NCBI GenBank assembly: GCA_014238345.1
Contig: JABABF010000020.1
Coordinates: 1-6,792 of the forward strand
Reading direction: 5' to 3'
Length of the DNA: 6,792 nucleotides
From: Gammaproteobacteria bacterium
Lineage (GTDB): Bacteria; Pseudomonadota; Gammaproteobacteria; JABABF01
Shown here: piece after piece, positions 6,498 through 6,792 of the stretch
How the letters are laid out: each line of letters starts with the position of its first letter
Numbering within the stretch: position 1 is the stretch's first letter
Notes under the pieces: model-generated
What the model saw: only the letters and a program-made list of their open reading frames with translations
Databases searched by the model: none
Told to the model about the DNA's origin: nothing
Translations under genes and position numbers: made by a program

Positions 6498-6629
6498 TCC
6501 CCTCAGCAGGATGCCTATCTCCCCTTGATCTATGATGAAAATCAGCTAAAGGGGGGCAACTGATATATTTGGGAAGGTCTGCACATTTCATCACGCCCAG
6601 CGAGATTCGGATTTGGCCAAAAATGACCT

Positions 6630-6647
6630 GTTGCGCTCGTTGCGCTC
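6630..6647. repeat. Tandem 9-bp direct repeat GTTGCGCTC
   Basis: GTTGCGCTC occurs twice back to back (6630-6638 and 6639-6647). No function is apparent. Confidence 0.6.
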
Positions 6648-6685
6648 AGTAAGGAGTCTTGAATTGGCTCTAAACATCTCTTATC

Positions 6686-6705
6686 AGCCGCTGAGGTAGC
6701 CGCTG
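6686..6705. repeat. Direct repeat AGCCGCTG, 12-bp period
   Basis: AGCCGCTG occurs at 6686-6693 and again at 6698-6705. The two copies are direct, not inverted, so they do not form a terminator hairpin. No function is apparent. Confidence 0.5.
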
Positions 6706-6729
6706 GGCACACTACTCCCACATGTTCAG

Positions 6730-6792
6730 CTAAGCCGCCTTTAACAACTGGCCTTTGACATCAGCAAATTGATCAAAGCACAACACACCAAC
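6730..6792 (-). CDS. Possible 3' end of a minus-strand gene (last 20 codons)
   Basis: Read on the minus strand, the frame is open from the window edge to a TAG at 6730-6732. It gives 20 residues ending VKGQLLKAA, which look like a plausible helical protein end with ordinary codons. The piece is too short to assign to a family. If real, the gene lies upstream of moaB on the same strand, separated by about 385 bases, so it would be unlikely to share a transcript. Another minus-strand frame opens nearby and runs on to 6542, so a frameshift version is also conceivable. Confidence 0.3.
   Translation of the reverse strand, partial: VGVLCFDQFADVKGQLLKAA

Larger units (their letters stand above)
6345..6729. 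other. Upstream region of moaB; no supported gene
   Basis: About 385 bases without a convincing gene. From 6394 to 6440 it is AT-rich and promoter-like. Next come clustered ACATGT motifs (6476-6497), then GC-richer sequence with short direct repeats (6630-6647, 6686-6705) and a TTTGGCCAAA palindrome at 6612-6621. A minus-strand frame is open from 6760 to a stop at 6542-6544 (72 codons); its only useful start is a GTG at 6721, and its product (59 residues) matches nothing I know. Other open frames here overlap moaB or lack ribosome binding sites. I could not recognise a Moco riboswitch or other structured RNA. Confidence 0.5.

Noticed and set aside
6325..6594. 89-codon minus-strand open frame over the moaB start and upstream region
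   Set aside because: It overlaps the moaB start in another frame, spans the AT-rich promoter-like patch, and its peptide has no family features.
1..6792. CRISPR array, tRNA, rRNA or insertion sequence
   Set aside because: No regularly spaced repeats, no cloverleaf-like sequence with the conserved TTCGA arm, no rRNA-like sequence, and no transposase or terminal inverted repeats were seen.

Overview
The window looks like chromosomal DNA from a GC-rich gammaproteobacterium. The support is a surface protein carrying a choice-of-anchor U-like region and a GlyGly-CTERM-type tail, an architecture I associate mainly with Gammaproteobacteria, plus a standard bacterial molybdenum-cofactor gene pair. 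Species cannot be read from the sequence.

Left part (1-4392, + strand) encodes exported proteins. Bases 1-255 are the 3' end of a gene whose product ends in a dockerin-like calcium-loop repeat with a 68-residue period. A gap of about 330 bases follows, holding an odd, nearly open reading frame broken by one stop, then a consensus -10 box and a good ribosome binding site. The main gene (586-4392) encodes a 1268-residue secreted, surface-anchored protein. Its order is: long signal peptide; four CARDB-type Ig-like repeats, each with four cysteines; acidic and proline-rich linker; two further beta-sandwich regions; a His-flanked calcium-type DxDxNGxxD segment; a choice-of-anchor U-like region; a seven-glycine GlyGly-CTERM-type tail. 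Three of the four CARDB repeats carry Arg/His-rich insertions at the same structural position, the most distinctive feature here.

Right part (4547-6344, - strand) is a compact moaB-moeA operon, transcribed towards the surface-protein gene. MoaB (MogA/MoaB family) would activate molybdopterin by adenylylation and MoeA would insert molybdate; the two genes overlap. Convergent gene ends are separated by 154 bases with no clear terminator.

The far right (6345-6792) is mostly non-coding: a short AT-rich patch with a palindromic -10-like box that could serve moaB, clustered ACATGT motifs, short direct repeats, and possibly the last 20 codons of another minus-strand gene. I saw no tRNA, rRNA, CRISPR array or recognisable insertion sequence. 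No undescribed multi-gene system is evident; the best candidate for novelty is the cysteine-rich, basic-loop CARDB surface protein and its dockerin-tailed neighbour.
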